Positions 8,404 through 15,534 of a stretch of 64,000 bases of DNA are shown here, one piece after another. A program made the translations under genes and the position numbers. Under the pieces are notes generated by a model, which was not told where the DNA came from, ran no database searches, and was given only the letters and a program-made list of their open reading frames with translations. Within the stretch, counting starts at the first letter, position 1; every line of letters begins with the position of its first letter. This stretch comes from an uncultured Helicobacter sp. (GTDB lineage: Bacteria > Campylobacterota > Campylobacteria > Campylobacterales > Helicobacteraceae), in the NCBI GenBank assembly GCA_949287835.1, contig CASEHV010000008.1, forward strand, positions 1 through 64,000. The letters are read 5' to 3'.

Positions 8404-9864
8404 ATGAGTTCAAACTACCATTCAGACCAGCAATACAAAGATTCCATCAACACGCATTTATCAGATTCTCAGCTAAGAGAGAATCTAAAATCATGTATGG
8501 ATACTCTAAAGGGTAATCGCAAAAGGCTAGTCTCTACACGTTATAAAGATTGGGAAGATTTGCGAGAGCTAGGAAGGCAGATTAAAGAGAGGGCTTTAAA
8601 GAATCTCCCCGAGTTATTAGAACGTTTTGAGAGTAATGCTAAGAGAAACGGCATTAATGTGCATTGGGCAAAAGATTCTAATGAGGCAAATGAGATTATC
8701 CTAGAGCTTGCCAAAAGTCGCAATGTAGATACGATTCTAAAAGGCAAGTCTATGGCAAGTGAGGAGATACATCTAAATGCCTTTATGAAACAAAGAGGCA
8801 TAAACGCAGTCGAGACGGATTTAGGAGAGCTAATCATACAGCTAATAGATGAGCCGCCTGTACATATCGTAGCACCTGCCATACATAAAAATCGCAATCA
8901 AATAGGCAAGATTTTCGAGCAGAATCTAAAAGTGAAATTTACCAATGTGCCAGAGGAGCTAAATGGCATTGCTAGAGTCCATTTGCGCGGTGAGTTTAAG
9001 AAATTTAAGATGGGTCTTACAGGTGTGAATTTTGCTATCGCAAATGAGGGGGCAATATGGCTATTAGAAAATGAGGGCAATGGCAGAATGAGTTCTAGTG
9101 CACCAGACATTCATGTGGCAATCTGTGGCATAGAGAAGATTGTCGAGAATTTCGAAGATGCTGCAGTGCTAGATACTCTTTTAGTGCCATCTGCCACAGG
9201 TGCGCCAATTACTTGCTATAACAATATTATTTCTTCTCCGAGAAAAGAGGGGGAGTTAGATGGACCAAAAGAGATTCATATCATCATGTTAGATAATAAT
9301 CGCTCAAATATGCTTTCTCAGCCGTATTATCATAAGGCACTAAGCTGCATTCGCTGTGGCACATGTCTTAATCACTGCCCTGTGTATGACAAGATAGGCG
9401 GGCATTCATATTTGGTTACATATCCCGGTCCCATAGGCGAGGTTATATCCCCGCAGATTTTTGGATTAGATAATTGCGGCTATATGACGAATCTCTGTAG
9501 CCTTTGCGGTAGATGTAGTGAGAAATGCCCTGTAAAGATTCCATTAGCAGAAATCATACGTGACTTGCGAAGTGAGAGAGTAGGGCAGGGGATAAAAAAG
9601 ATAAAGGGATATGAGAATGTAGAGCGAGATGAGGTTGAGCAGAAAATGATGAGGGATTTTAGCGATGTGGCTACTAAGGGGTGGAAATGGCGATTTACCC
9701 TAAAAATGCTACATTTCTTAACGCCCATGTTGGCATTTATCCTTCAGAGAAAATTTATGAAAAATAATCTAGCGGCAAAATGGCTAATCAACCATGACAT
9801 GCCAATCCTAAGCGGGAATCTACACAGTAAGGTAAAGAAGCTAAAAGGAGTAGTCTATGAGTAA
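8404..9864 (+). CDS. lutB: Lactate utilization iron-sulfur protein LutB
   Basis: 486 aa; LUD-domain protein with two 4Fe-4S motifs (CIRCGTCLNHCP at ~316 and CSLCGRCSEKCP at ~366). It is the central subunit of the LutABC L-lactate oxidation complex that feeds electrons to quinones. The N-terminal ~300 residues are the LUD (DUF162) domain, shared with LutC. ATG follows AAGGATTAC. It overlaps lutC by 8 bases. The gene for the third subunit, LutA (CCG-domain Fe-S oxidoreductase), usually directly upstream, is replaced here by kdsD. Confidence 0.92.
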   Translation: MSSNYHSDQQYKDSINTHLSDSQLRENLKSCMDTLKGNRKRLVSTRYKDWEDLRELGRQIKERALKNLPELLERFESNAKRNGINVHWAKDSNEANEIILELAKSRNVDTILKGKSMASEEIHLNAFMKQRGINAVETDLGELIIQLIDEPPVHIVAPAIHKNRNQIGKIFEQNLKVKFTNVPEELNGIARVHLRGEFKKFKMGLTGVNFAIANEGAIWLLENEGNGRMSSSAPDIHVAICGIEKIVENFEDAAVLDTLLVPSATGAPITCYNNIISSPRKEGELDGPKEIHIIMLDNNRSNMLSQPYYHKALSCIRCGTCLNHCPVYDKIGGHSYLVTYPGPIGEVISPQIFGLDNCGYMTNLCSLCGRCSEKCPVKIPLAEIIRDLRSERVGQGIKKIKGYENVERDEVEQKMMRDFSDVATKGWKWRFTLKMLHFLTPMLAFILQRKFMKNNLAAKWLINHDMPILSGNLHSKVKKLKGVVYE

Positions 9865-10507
9865 AGAGGCAATTTTATCTAATCTCAAAACCGCATTATT
9901 GCAGAATCATTTTCAAGATTCAGAGGTAAAGCACTTTGATAACATGATATATGACAGAGACGATTTGCTAAATACCTATCTTAATTATCAAAAGGCAAAT
10001 ATGGCAAATGTAGTCACGTCCTCAAAAAAATCTCTTATGAAAGATATAGTGAAAATTATACAAGATGAGAAGTTAGAAGACGTGCTAGTGGCAGGAAATG
10101 TGCTAGATATGATAGATACTGCCTCCTTGTCAGAGAGGAGTAAGGCAGAGGTGCTAGTCTATGATAAAAGTGTAGATGAGATGCGCGATAGGCTTTTTAG
10201 CATAAAGGGGAGCATTTTGCATGCACGTCTAGGTGTGGCAAATCTTGGAATCTTAGGTCTTAGCACAGGTAGCGATAATCCTAGATTAGCCTCACTTGTA
10301 ACGAATGTCTGCATTGTGCTTTTAAAGAAAAGCGACATTGTGGCTAATTTCTTTGAAGCATTTAAGATTCTAAGAATCTCTGGAAAAGATGATTCTCTGC
10401 CTAGCAATATTGTATTCATGGCTGGACCCAGCAGGACATCAGATATTGAGTTAAAAACCGTATTTGGAGTTCATGGACCACAAAGCGTTCATGTGGTGGT
10501 GTATTAG
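9857..10507 (+). CDS. lutC: Lactate utilization protein LutC
   Basis: 216 aa LUD-domain protein (YkgG/LutC). The C-terminal signature GPSRTSDIELKTVFGVHGPQSVHVVV is diagnostic of the family. It starts 8 bases inside lutB (AAAGGAGTAGTCTATGAG, good SD), so the two are a translationally coupled pair. Role: partner subunit of the Lut lactate dehydrogenase. No LutA partner and no lactate permease lie within the window. Confidence 0.92.
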   Translation: MSKEAILSNLKTALLQNHFQDSEVKHFDNMIYDRDDLLNTYLNYQKANMANVVTSSKKSLMKDIVKIIQDEKLEDVLVAGNVLDMIDTASLSERSKAEVLVYDKSVDEMRDRLFSIKGSILHARLGVANLGILGLSTGSDNPRLASLVTNVCIVLLKKSDIVANFFEAFKILRISGKDDSLPSNIVFMAGPSRTSDIELKTVFGVHGPQSVHVVVY

Positions 10508-10523
10508 ATATTAAGAAGTATGA

Positions 10524-10635
10524 CAAACCCCTCAAGCCAGGGACCAATGGCACACAAATATAGAAGATGCTCTGCTACGTTCCCGTCCTGAAGCGTTGTC
10601 CTCTATACTCATTGCATAGGGCTGACAAGAGAGGC
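10524..10635 (-). ncRNA. ffs: Signal recognition particle RNA (small bacterial, 4.5S-like)
   Basis: On the minus strand the universally conserved SRP domain IV hairpin is present: CAGG-ACG-GGAA-CGT-AGCAG (10590-10572), with GGAA tetraloop and the asymmetric CAGG/AGCAG internal loop that binds Ffh. The flanking arms continue to pair: TATAGA with TCTATA, CAATG (~10615-10611) with CATTG (10549-10545), AGCC (10623-10620) with GGCT (10538-10535), and CCTC (10634-10631) with GAGG (10533-10530). About 110 nt, normal for the small class without Alu domain. The 5' end fits a promoter -10 (TATAAT, 10648-10643) 8 nt upstream. The ends are approximate. Lies antisense in the gap between lutC and flgA. Confidence 0.88.
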
Positions 10636-10642
10636 AAAATAG

Positions 10643-10648
10643 ATTATA
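10643..10648 (-). promoter_or_regulatory. -10 box of the SRP RNA gene
   Basis: TATAAT on the minus strand, in the context GATATAATC, 8 nt ahead of the G at 10635 that begins the pairing 5' arm of ffs. No convincing -35, as is common in Campylobacterota. Confidence 0.6.
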
Positions 10649-10741
10649 TCATATATAACCTTAATAAACACTTAAGAGAAATATTTACAAAATACGCAAA
10701 ACAACAATTTATAATTAGATATTATAAAAATGGGTATGTGA

Positions 10742-11398
10742 ATGAGAGTTTTATTATTTATTACATGCTATATCTGCGTTGCGTTTGCAGATAATGTATC
10801 CATGCTGAAGGATTATATAAAAAAGGAATATACAAATACCTTTCCAGAGATAAGGATAGATGGAATATCTCTCATTGTTAGAAATAGTCTTGATATATAC
10901 AATATAGAGATTATTAATAAAAGCATAGGGAATAATAGAACACAAAATGGCTTTGTAAATATTACCTATAAATATAATAATAAAATATTTCATGAGAATA
11001 TAAAATATGTCATGCAGGCAAGTATAGCATTATATGTAGCAGGGGAGAATATTTCCGCAAAGACAAACCTTAGCACGAGTAATATTTATCAAAAAATACA
11101 AGATTTCTCATCTATCACAAGCACCCCTGCCACTAAAAGAGATATATTAGAATCAAGTGCAAAATCTTACATTCCAATCAATAGCATTATTTACAAAAAT
11201 AGACTTGCAAAGAGAATCTTAATCGCAAAAGATTCTAATGTAAAGATTATATTTCACGAGGGAAATATAGAGGCTACTTCTATGGGAAAGGCAATGGAGA
11301 ATGGCACAAAGGGCGATGTGGTAAAGATTGAAAACACAGAAAGCAAAAGGATAATAAATGCTAGGGTAATACAGGAAGGCGTTGTGAGGGCAGACTAG
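10742..11398 (+). CDS. flgA: Flagellar basal body P-ring formation protein
   Basis: 218 aa with an N-terminal signal peptide (MRVLLFITCYICVAFA). It is the periplasmic chaperone for FlgI P-ring assembly. The C-terminal half is the FlgA/SAF region: YKNRLAKRILIAKDSNVKI, then GTKGDVVKIENTESKRIINARVI at the end, as in all FlgA. The N-terminal half is divergent and Ile/Asn/Lys-rich. An AT-rich upstream stretch with TATTATAAAA may be its promoter. It ends four bases into the convergent SMR-type gene. Confidence 0.9.
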   Translation: MRVLLFITCYICVAFADNVSMLKDYIKKEYTNTFPEIRIDGISLIVRNSLDIYNIEIINKSIGNNRTQNGFVNITYKYNNKIFHENIKYVMQASIALYVAGENISAKTNLSTSNIYQKIQDFSSITSTPATKRDILESSAKSYIPINSIIYKNRLAKRILIAKDSNVKIIFHEGNIEATSMGKAMENGTKGDVVKIENTESKRIINARVIQEGVVRAD

Positions 11399-11721
11399 GA
11401 TATGTTAATTTCTATTTGCAGTAATGCTACTGCTATGATTACAAGAATGATTCCCACATATCCTACCGGTTTTAGTTTTTGCTTAAAAAAATAATATGCG
11501 CCAAATGTGCTACCAAGTATGCCGATAGCCCCCCATAACGTATAAGCGATTGGCAAATCTACCCCTCTATCTGTAACGACAGATAATAATAAAAAGGCAC
11601 AGCCCACGAGAATTAGAGCTAAAAATCCCCACCACTTTTCTTTAAAGCCATTAGATTTTTGCAATGCCAAATTTGCCAATATATCTAAGAATCCAGACAA
11701 TGCAATCAACAATATATTCAT
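11395..11721 (-). CDS. Small multidrug resistance (SMR)-type membrane transporter, atypical
   Basis: 108 aa with four predicted membrane helices, the size and layout of SMR/DMT proteins (EmrE, SugE, MdtI/J). Family hallmarks are LPIAYTLWGAIGILGSTFGAYYFFKQKL (TM3, compare the AYAIWSGIG pattern) and a final KPVGYVGIILVIIAVALLQ helix. At the position of the essential Glu14 in TM1 it has Asp (SGFLDILANLALQ). SMR proteins act as dimers, often heterodimers; no partner gene is adjacent, so it may be a homodimer. The substrate is unknown. ATG 11721 lies close to the divergent exonuclease gene. Confidence 0.8.
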   Translation of the reverse strand: MNILLIALSGFLDILANLALQKSNGFKEKWWGFLALILVGCAFLLLSVVTDRGVDLPIAYTLWGAIGILGSTFGAYYFFKQKLKPVGYVGIILVIIAVALLQIEINIS

Positions 11722-11759
11722 AATTACTCCTTGATAGATTGTGCGGGAATTATATAGTA

Positions 11760-11765
11760 TATAAT
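11760..11765 (+). promoter_or_regulatory. -10 box for the DnaQ-like gene
   Basis: TATAAT within an AT-rich run; transcription would start near 11770-11773. This falls at the first in-frame ATG (11769), which argues that translation starts further downstream at GTG 11808. Confidence 0.5.
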
Positions 11766-11807
11766 TTCATGCAAACAAACATTCTCTTTAAAGAGTGGAG
11801 AGTTAGC

Positions 11808-12614
11808 GTGTGTAATATTAATTATTCCAAATATTTTAATCTTTTAGAAAAAATGCCGGTTAATCAAGATGTGTTATACGATGAATTGAAAAGTTTTTTC
11901 CCACATTTTTGCGACAATGTAGATTTATTTATAGAGGGATTAATTGCATTAAATATGCCAATATTCCGTTCCCAAGTGAGGCTAAGAAAAAATAATGAAA
12001 TATATTATATGATTGATAATAAATTAGAAAATATAAATATAAATGATTGTGAGTTGTGCTTTGTAGATATTGAGACTACTTCTAGCCGTGTAGAATCTGG
12101 ACAAATTATAGAAATAGGAGCAATTAAAACAAAAAATTGCAAAATAAAACACACATTCAATAGCCTTGTGCATAGCTACTATGTCCCAGAGGATATATCA
12201 AAGCTAACAGGAATCAATGCAAAAATGCTAGAGAATTCCCCAAAGCTAGAGAAAGTATTAGAACGTTTTGTAGAGTTTTTAGGAGATTGTATATTCGTAG
12301 CACATAATGTATCTTTTGATTATGATTTTATATCAAAAAGCCTTGTTAGCATAGGGAAACCACCGCTACTAAATGCTAGATTATGCACACTGGATTTAAG
12401 CAGGAAAACTATTATTTCCAAAAAACATGCCCTGCAATATCTAAACAATCTGCTAGGAATCAATAATGCAATAAGTCACCGTGCTCTAGCCGATGCCATG
12501 ACAAGCTTTGAGTTGTATAAAATATGTGCTTTATATCTGCCACATAGCGTAAAAAATGCGAAAGATTTAATAGCATTTTCAAAAGGGAAGATTAAATATC
12601 CTAAAAAACTATGA
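11808..12614 (+). CDS. DnaQ-like 3'-5' exonuclease
   Basis: 268 aa from GTG 11808, which has GGAGAG 6 nt upstream; the in-frame ATG 11769 sits at the probable transcription start and lacks an SD. DEDDh exonuclease domain: Exo I CFVDIETTSSRVESGQIIEIGAI, Exo II VAHNVSFDYDFISKS, Exo III ISHRALADAMTSFELYK. Equivalent to the proofreading subunit of DNA polymerase III (epsilon) or a stand-alone DnaQ-family nuclease. The N-terminal ~80 residues (LLEKMPVNQDVLYDELKSFFPHFCDNVDLFIEGL) are an extra helical region not found in E. coli DnaQ, so the replisome role is inferred. Confidence 0.85.
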   Translation: MCNINYSKYFNLLEKMPVNQDVLYDELKSFFPHFCDNVDLFIEGLIALNMPIFRSQVRLRKNNEIYYMIDNKLENININDCELCFVDIETTSSRVESGQIIEIGAIKTKNCKIKHTFNSLVHSYYVPEDISKLTGINAKMLENSPKLEKVLERFVEFLGDCIFVAHNVSFDYDFISKSLVSIGKPPLLNARLCTLDLSRKTIISKKHALQYLNNLLGINNAISHRALADAMTSFELYKICALYLPHSVKNAKDLIAFSKGKIKYPKKL

Positions 12615-12746
12615 ACTGCACCCGGAATTACACACGCTTAAAAAATGAGATTCCTAACTAATGCAATTAGAAAGTCTTTTTGTTTATAGGCTAATGCAAA
12701 TTCTAGTTAATTAAATTTTTAAGGCATTATTTTAACCGCTAAAGAT

Positions 12747-12772
12747 GGTAAGCAATTTATCTTTTGCTTACC
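12747..12772. terminator. Perfect 9-bp hairpin between dnaQ-like gene and flaG
   Basis: GGTAAGCAA (12747-12755) pairs with TTGCTTACC (12764-12772) around an 8-nt loop. It sits between two convergent genes, so it may terminate both directions, although neither side has a clear U run. The rest of the 12615-12820 gap shows nothing I can name. Confidence 0.4.
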
Positions 12773-12820
12773 GAAGTAGGAATTTTCTTTCTTAGTGTTG
12801 ATAAAAGAGTGATGAAAGAT

Positions 12821-13222
12821 TCACACCCTCTCATCAAAAATATTTCCCACGACGTCGCGCATTTTTAGCATGAGATTGATGGCATCTTGAGATGGAATCT
12901 CACGTATGATTCTATTCCCACTGCCATCACGCACGGTTACTACCAAAGACTTTATATCGTCATTGTATGAAAAATCGATATTCGTCCTAGTCTTTTCTAT
13001 ATCCGCTTTTAGCTTTTTTGATAGCTCCATCATCTGCTCTCGCAGTAGATTATCCTCATGCACCTTCTTTTGCCGCTCATTCTCGGCATGCACTGCATCT
13101 GTATAATTCGTCTTGACATGGTCCTCTGCCATGCCACGCGGAGCATTGTCGCTACCTATGGCATTTACTAGCGACATGATTCTACCTTGCAATGCTGATA
13201 ATGAACTTCCTTGTGCTTCCAT
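12821..13222 (-). CDS. flaG: FlaG-family flagellar protein
   Basis: 133 aa. The C-terminal ~60 residues carry the FlaG signature: NIDFSYNDDIKSLVVTVRDGSG...IREIPSQDAINLMLKMRD. The N-terminal half is a low-complexity, charged coiled-coil-like region (HAENERQKKVHEDNLLREQMMELSKKLK). FlaG proteins modulate filament length and often precede fliD, which is not adjacent here. ATG 13222 is preferred to ATG 13225 because GGAGG is 5 nt upstream of it. A GCGATATAA element at 13273-13265 resembles a FliA (sigma-28) -10. Confidence 0.85.
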   Translation of the reverse strand: MEAQGSSLSALQGRIMSLVNAIGSDNAPRGMAEDHVKTNYTDAVHAENERQKKVHEDNLLREQMMELSKKLKADIEKTRTNIDFSYNDDIKSLVVTVRDGSGNRIIREIPSQDAINLMLKMRDVVGNIFDERV

Positions 13223-13264
13223 CATTGCCTCCTTGAAACATAAATCCTTTTATTGTGCTAAGTA

Positions 13265-13273
13265 TTATATCGC
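13265..13273 (-). promoter_or_regulatory. Possible FliA-type -10 for flaG
   Basis: GCGATATAA on the minus strand, ~42 nt before the flaG start; it contains the CGATA core of sigma-28 promoters but also a sigma-70 TATAAT. A correctly spaced TAAA -35 is not evident (TAAA is only 10 nt away instead of ~15), so the assignment is weak. Confidence 0.3.
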
Positions 13274-13369
13274 AAAAAGCATTTTTACACATTAAGAAAA
13301 AAATATTTATGTATTTCTCAACATAATTGCTAAAATATTTAGAAAACACATAAACATGCGAGGGTAAAG

Positions 13370-14758
13370 ATGACAAATTTTTCTAAAATCGGCTTTATCA
13401 TGGCTACACTTGGCAGCTCTATTGGGCTAGGACATATTTGGCGATTCCCTACCATGGCAGGGCAGAATGGTGGCTCGGCATTTATATTATTGTTTTTCGT
13501 CATATCCGTAGTCATCGGCGTATCTATGGTTGTTGCTGAAATGCTAATTGGTAATCGCACGAATAAAAACGCACAGGATGCATTCTACCAGCTAGATGAA
13601 AGTAGCCATAAAAAGTGGCATTATGTAAGCTTTACGATTATCGGCGGACCGCTTATTCTAACGTTTTATTGCATTGTTTTAGCATGGGTTATATATTATC
13701 TAGTCTATATTAGCTTTCATCTGCCTCCTGATATGGATACCTCTAAGGAGATATTTGGGGCATTAACGCAGAATTTCCTAGCACAATGGGTATGCTTTGC
13801 TATCGTGATAGCACTTACATGCTATTTCGTCTCACAGGGGGTAAAAAGCGGCATTGAGAGGCTAAATTTCATTCTCATGCCATTATTATTTATTGTTTTC
13901 ATAGGTCTTTTAATCTATGCCATGACACTGCCGCATTTCAAGGAAAGCGTGAATTTCATGTTTGCGCTAGATTTTACAAAAATCACGCCAAAGGTGCTAG
14001 TGGATGCGATGGGACAGGTATTTTTCTCACTATCCCTAGGAGTATGTATTATTGTAACATACTCCGCCTCGACACAAAAAGACCAGAATCTCTTCAGTGC
14101 GGCATTGTGGATTCTAATACCGGGCATCATCATCTCAATCATAGCGGGGTTAATGATTTTTACTTTCATCTTTGAGTATGGTAGCAGAGGTGATGTAGAT
14201 GAAGGTGTAGGTCTTATATTCATCGCGCTGCCTGTTATGTTTCATAAGATGGGCTTATTAGGTAGCATTCTTTGCGTTTTTTTTATGATAGGGCTAGGCT
14301 TTGCAGGATTATCTAGCACTATTTCGCTTTTAGAACCAGCGGTAAAGTGGCTAGAGGATAAGGGAAAGCAAAGTCGCACATATTGGTCATATAGCATTGG
14401 ATTAGCCATTTTTATAGTAGGCACCATTCTTATCTTGTCGCTAAATGAGGGGTATAAAGATTATTTGGTATTAGCAGGTCAGAATTTGTTTGAGTGGGCT
14501 AGTTGGATAAGTGCAAATGTGATTATGACTTTTGGGGGAATTTTGACTGCCATATTTGTGGGCTATGCGATTAAAAAAGAGCATTTAAGGGAATGGACAA
14601 GGCATTATTTCACGCCTGCTATGTTCTCTTTCTGGCTATTTTGCATTCGGGTTTTGGCGCCTGTTATGGTTATAGCGATATTCTCTTATAATGTCTATGA
14701 CTTAGTTCATAAGAAAGAGGAGAAAAAGATAGAAAAATCACAAGAAAAACAGCAATAG
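13370..14758 (+). CDS. Sodium-dependent transporter, NSS (SNF) family
   Basis: 462 aa, about 11-12 transmembrane helices. TM1 signature IGFIMATLGSSIGLGHIWRFPTMAGQNGGSAF, with the unwound GSSIGLG region that binds Na+ and substrate. It resembles bacterial LeuT/TnaT-like amino-acid symporters. The C-terminal tail is highly charged (KKEEKKIEKSQEKQQ). The substrate cannot be told from sequence. Its stop overlaps the GTG start of the next gene by one base (TAGTG), so the two are translationally coupled. Confidence 0.92.
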   Translation: MTNFSKIGFIMATLGSSIGLGHIWRFPTMAGQNGGSAFILLFFVISVVIGVSMVVAEMLIGNRTNKNAQDAFYQLDESSHKKWHYVSFTIIGGPLILTFYCIVLAWVIYYLVYISFHLPPDMDTSKEIFGALTQNFLAQWVCFAIVIALTCYFVSQGVKSGIERLNFILMPLLFIVFIGLLIYAMTLPHFKESVNFMFALDFTKITPKVLVDAMGQVFFSLSLGVCIIVTYSASTQKDQNLFSAALWILIPGIIISIIAGLMIFTFIFEYGSRGDVDEGVGLIFIALPVMFHKMGLLGSILCVFFMIGLGFAGLSSTISLLEPAVKWLEDKGKQSRTYWSYSIGLAIFIVGTILILSLNEGYKDYLVLAGQNLFEWASWISANVIMTFGGILTAIFVGYAIKKEHLREWTRHYFTPAMFSFWLFCIRVLAPVMVIAIFSYNVYDLVHKKEEKKIEKSQEKQQ

Positions 14759-15471
14759 TGCTAGAGGAGCTATATCGTAGAATCTTGCTAGGAGATTCGT
14801 ATATCAACGCAGATGAGATAGTAGGCAGCCCTAGCGTAGATAATTTTCTCTCAATACCAAATAGCGATAGGAAAACATATTTTGAGATTCTAAACAAGCA
14901 TATAAATACATGCAGACTATGTAGCATCTCAAAGCTTAGTAGTGCTAGAGTGGGCGCATTTGTGCCGAAGGTAGATTCTAAACTCGCCTTTGTGGTGGAA
15001 TCTTTGAGCCTTGATTCAAAAAGCAGGAGTTTATATGAGAATGCAGAAAGTGAGATATTAGGGCATGTTATAGAGAAAGACTTTGGTCTTTTACAAGATG
15101 AAGTGTTCATTATCCCGCTTATTAAATGCGTAGATGTAGCAGATAGTAGCATGGTGAGAAATGCCATGAGTAAAGGGGAAATGCAGGGTGATATTAAGAT
15201 TTGCTTGAAATATTTATTTGCCCAGCTAGAGTTGCTTGACTTTGCAGTGCTTTTTGGTGCTAGACTTTGCAAGTTAATATTTGACTTGGATATAAAAGAG
15301 GCAAATGGCAAATTGATTCCATATAAAACCAAAAATAAAACCCTGCAGTGTATCTGTGTGGAATCCTTATCAAACATCGCAAGAAATAGCTCCGCACTAA
15401 AAGAGGCAAGTATTAGTTTTAAATTGCTAAAGGGGGTTATGGGAAATAGTGTTTACGAGTCTAGATTCTAA
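14758..15471 (+). CDS. Uracil-DNA-glycosylase-superfamily-like protein, divergent
   Basis: 237 aa. The core follows the family 4 UDG plan: a cysteine pair (NTCRLCSISKLSSARVGAF), a beta strand where VGEAPG should be (KLAFVVESLSLDSKS), an internal Lys-Cys strand (VFIIPLIKCVDV, compare YITNVVKCRPP) and the Cys-x-x-Leu-x-x-Gln helix plus FAVLFGARLCKLIF. The catalytic GEAPG/D motif and the terminal His motif are not recognisable, so enzymatic activity is doubtful. Start is GTG, overlapping the stop of the NSS transporter. Family assignment is my inference from motif order. Confidence 0.6.
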   Translation: MLEELYRRILLGDSYINADEIVGSPSVDNFLSIPNSDRKTYFEILNKHINTCRLCSISKLSSARVGAFVPKVDSKLAFVVESLSLDSKSRSLYENAESEILGHVIEKDFGLLQDEVFIIPLIKCVDVADSSMVRNAMSKGEMQGDIKICLKYLFAQLELLDFAVLFGARLCKLIFDLDIKEANGKLIPYKTKNKTLQCICVESLSNIARNSSALKEASISFKLLKGVMGNSVYESRF

Positions 15472-15534
15472 AATATTTTTAACATTATTTTGAATTTATC
15501 ATAATCACAAAAATCTCAGATTCCAAACATAAAC

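Noticed and set aside
10567-10794. Open frame of 75 codons overlapping the ffs region and the start of flgA
   Set aside because: It lies across the SRP RNA stem-loops on the opposite strand, has no SD or domain, and its sequence is explained by the RNA and by flgA in another frame.
14275-14284. T8 run in the NSS transporter
   Set aside because: T8/A8 runs occur several times in this AT-rich genome (also in the signal peptide of the DUF3015 gene at ~41670) and are inside normally coding frames; no sign of phase variation.
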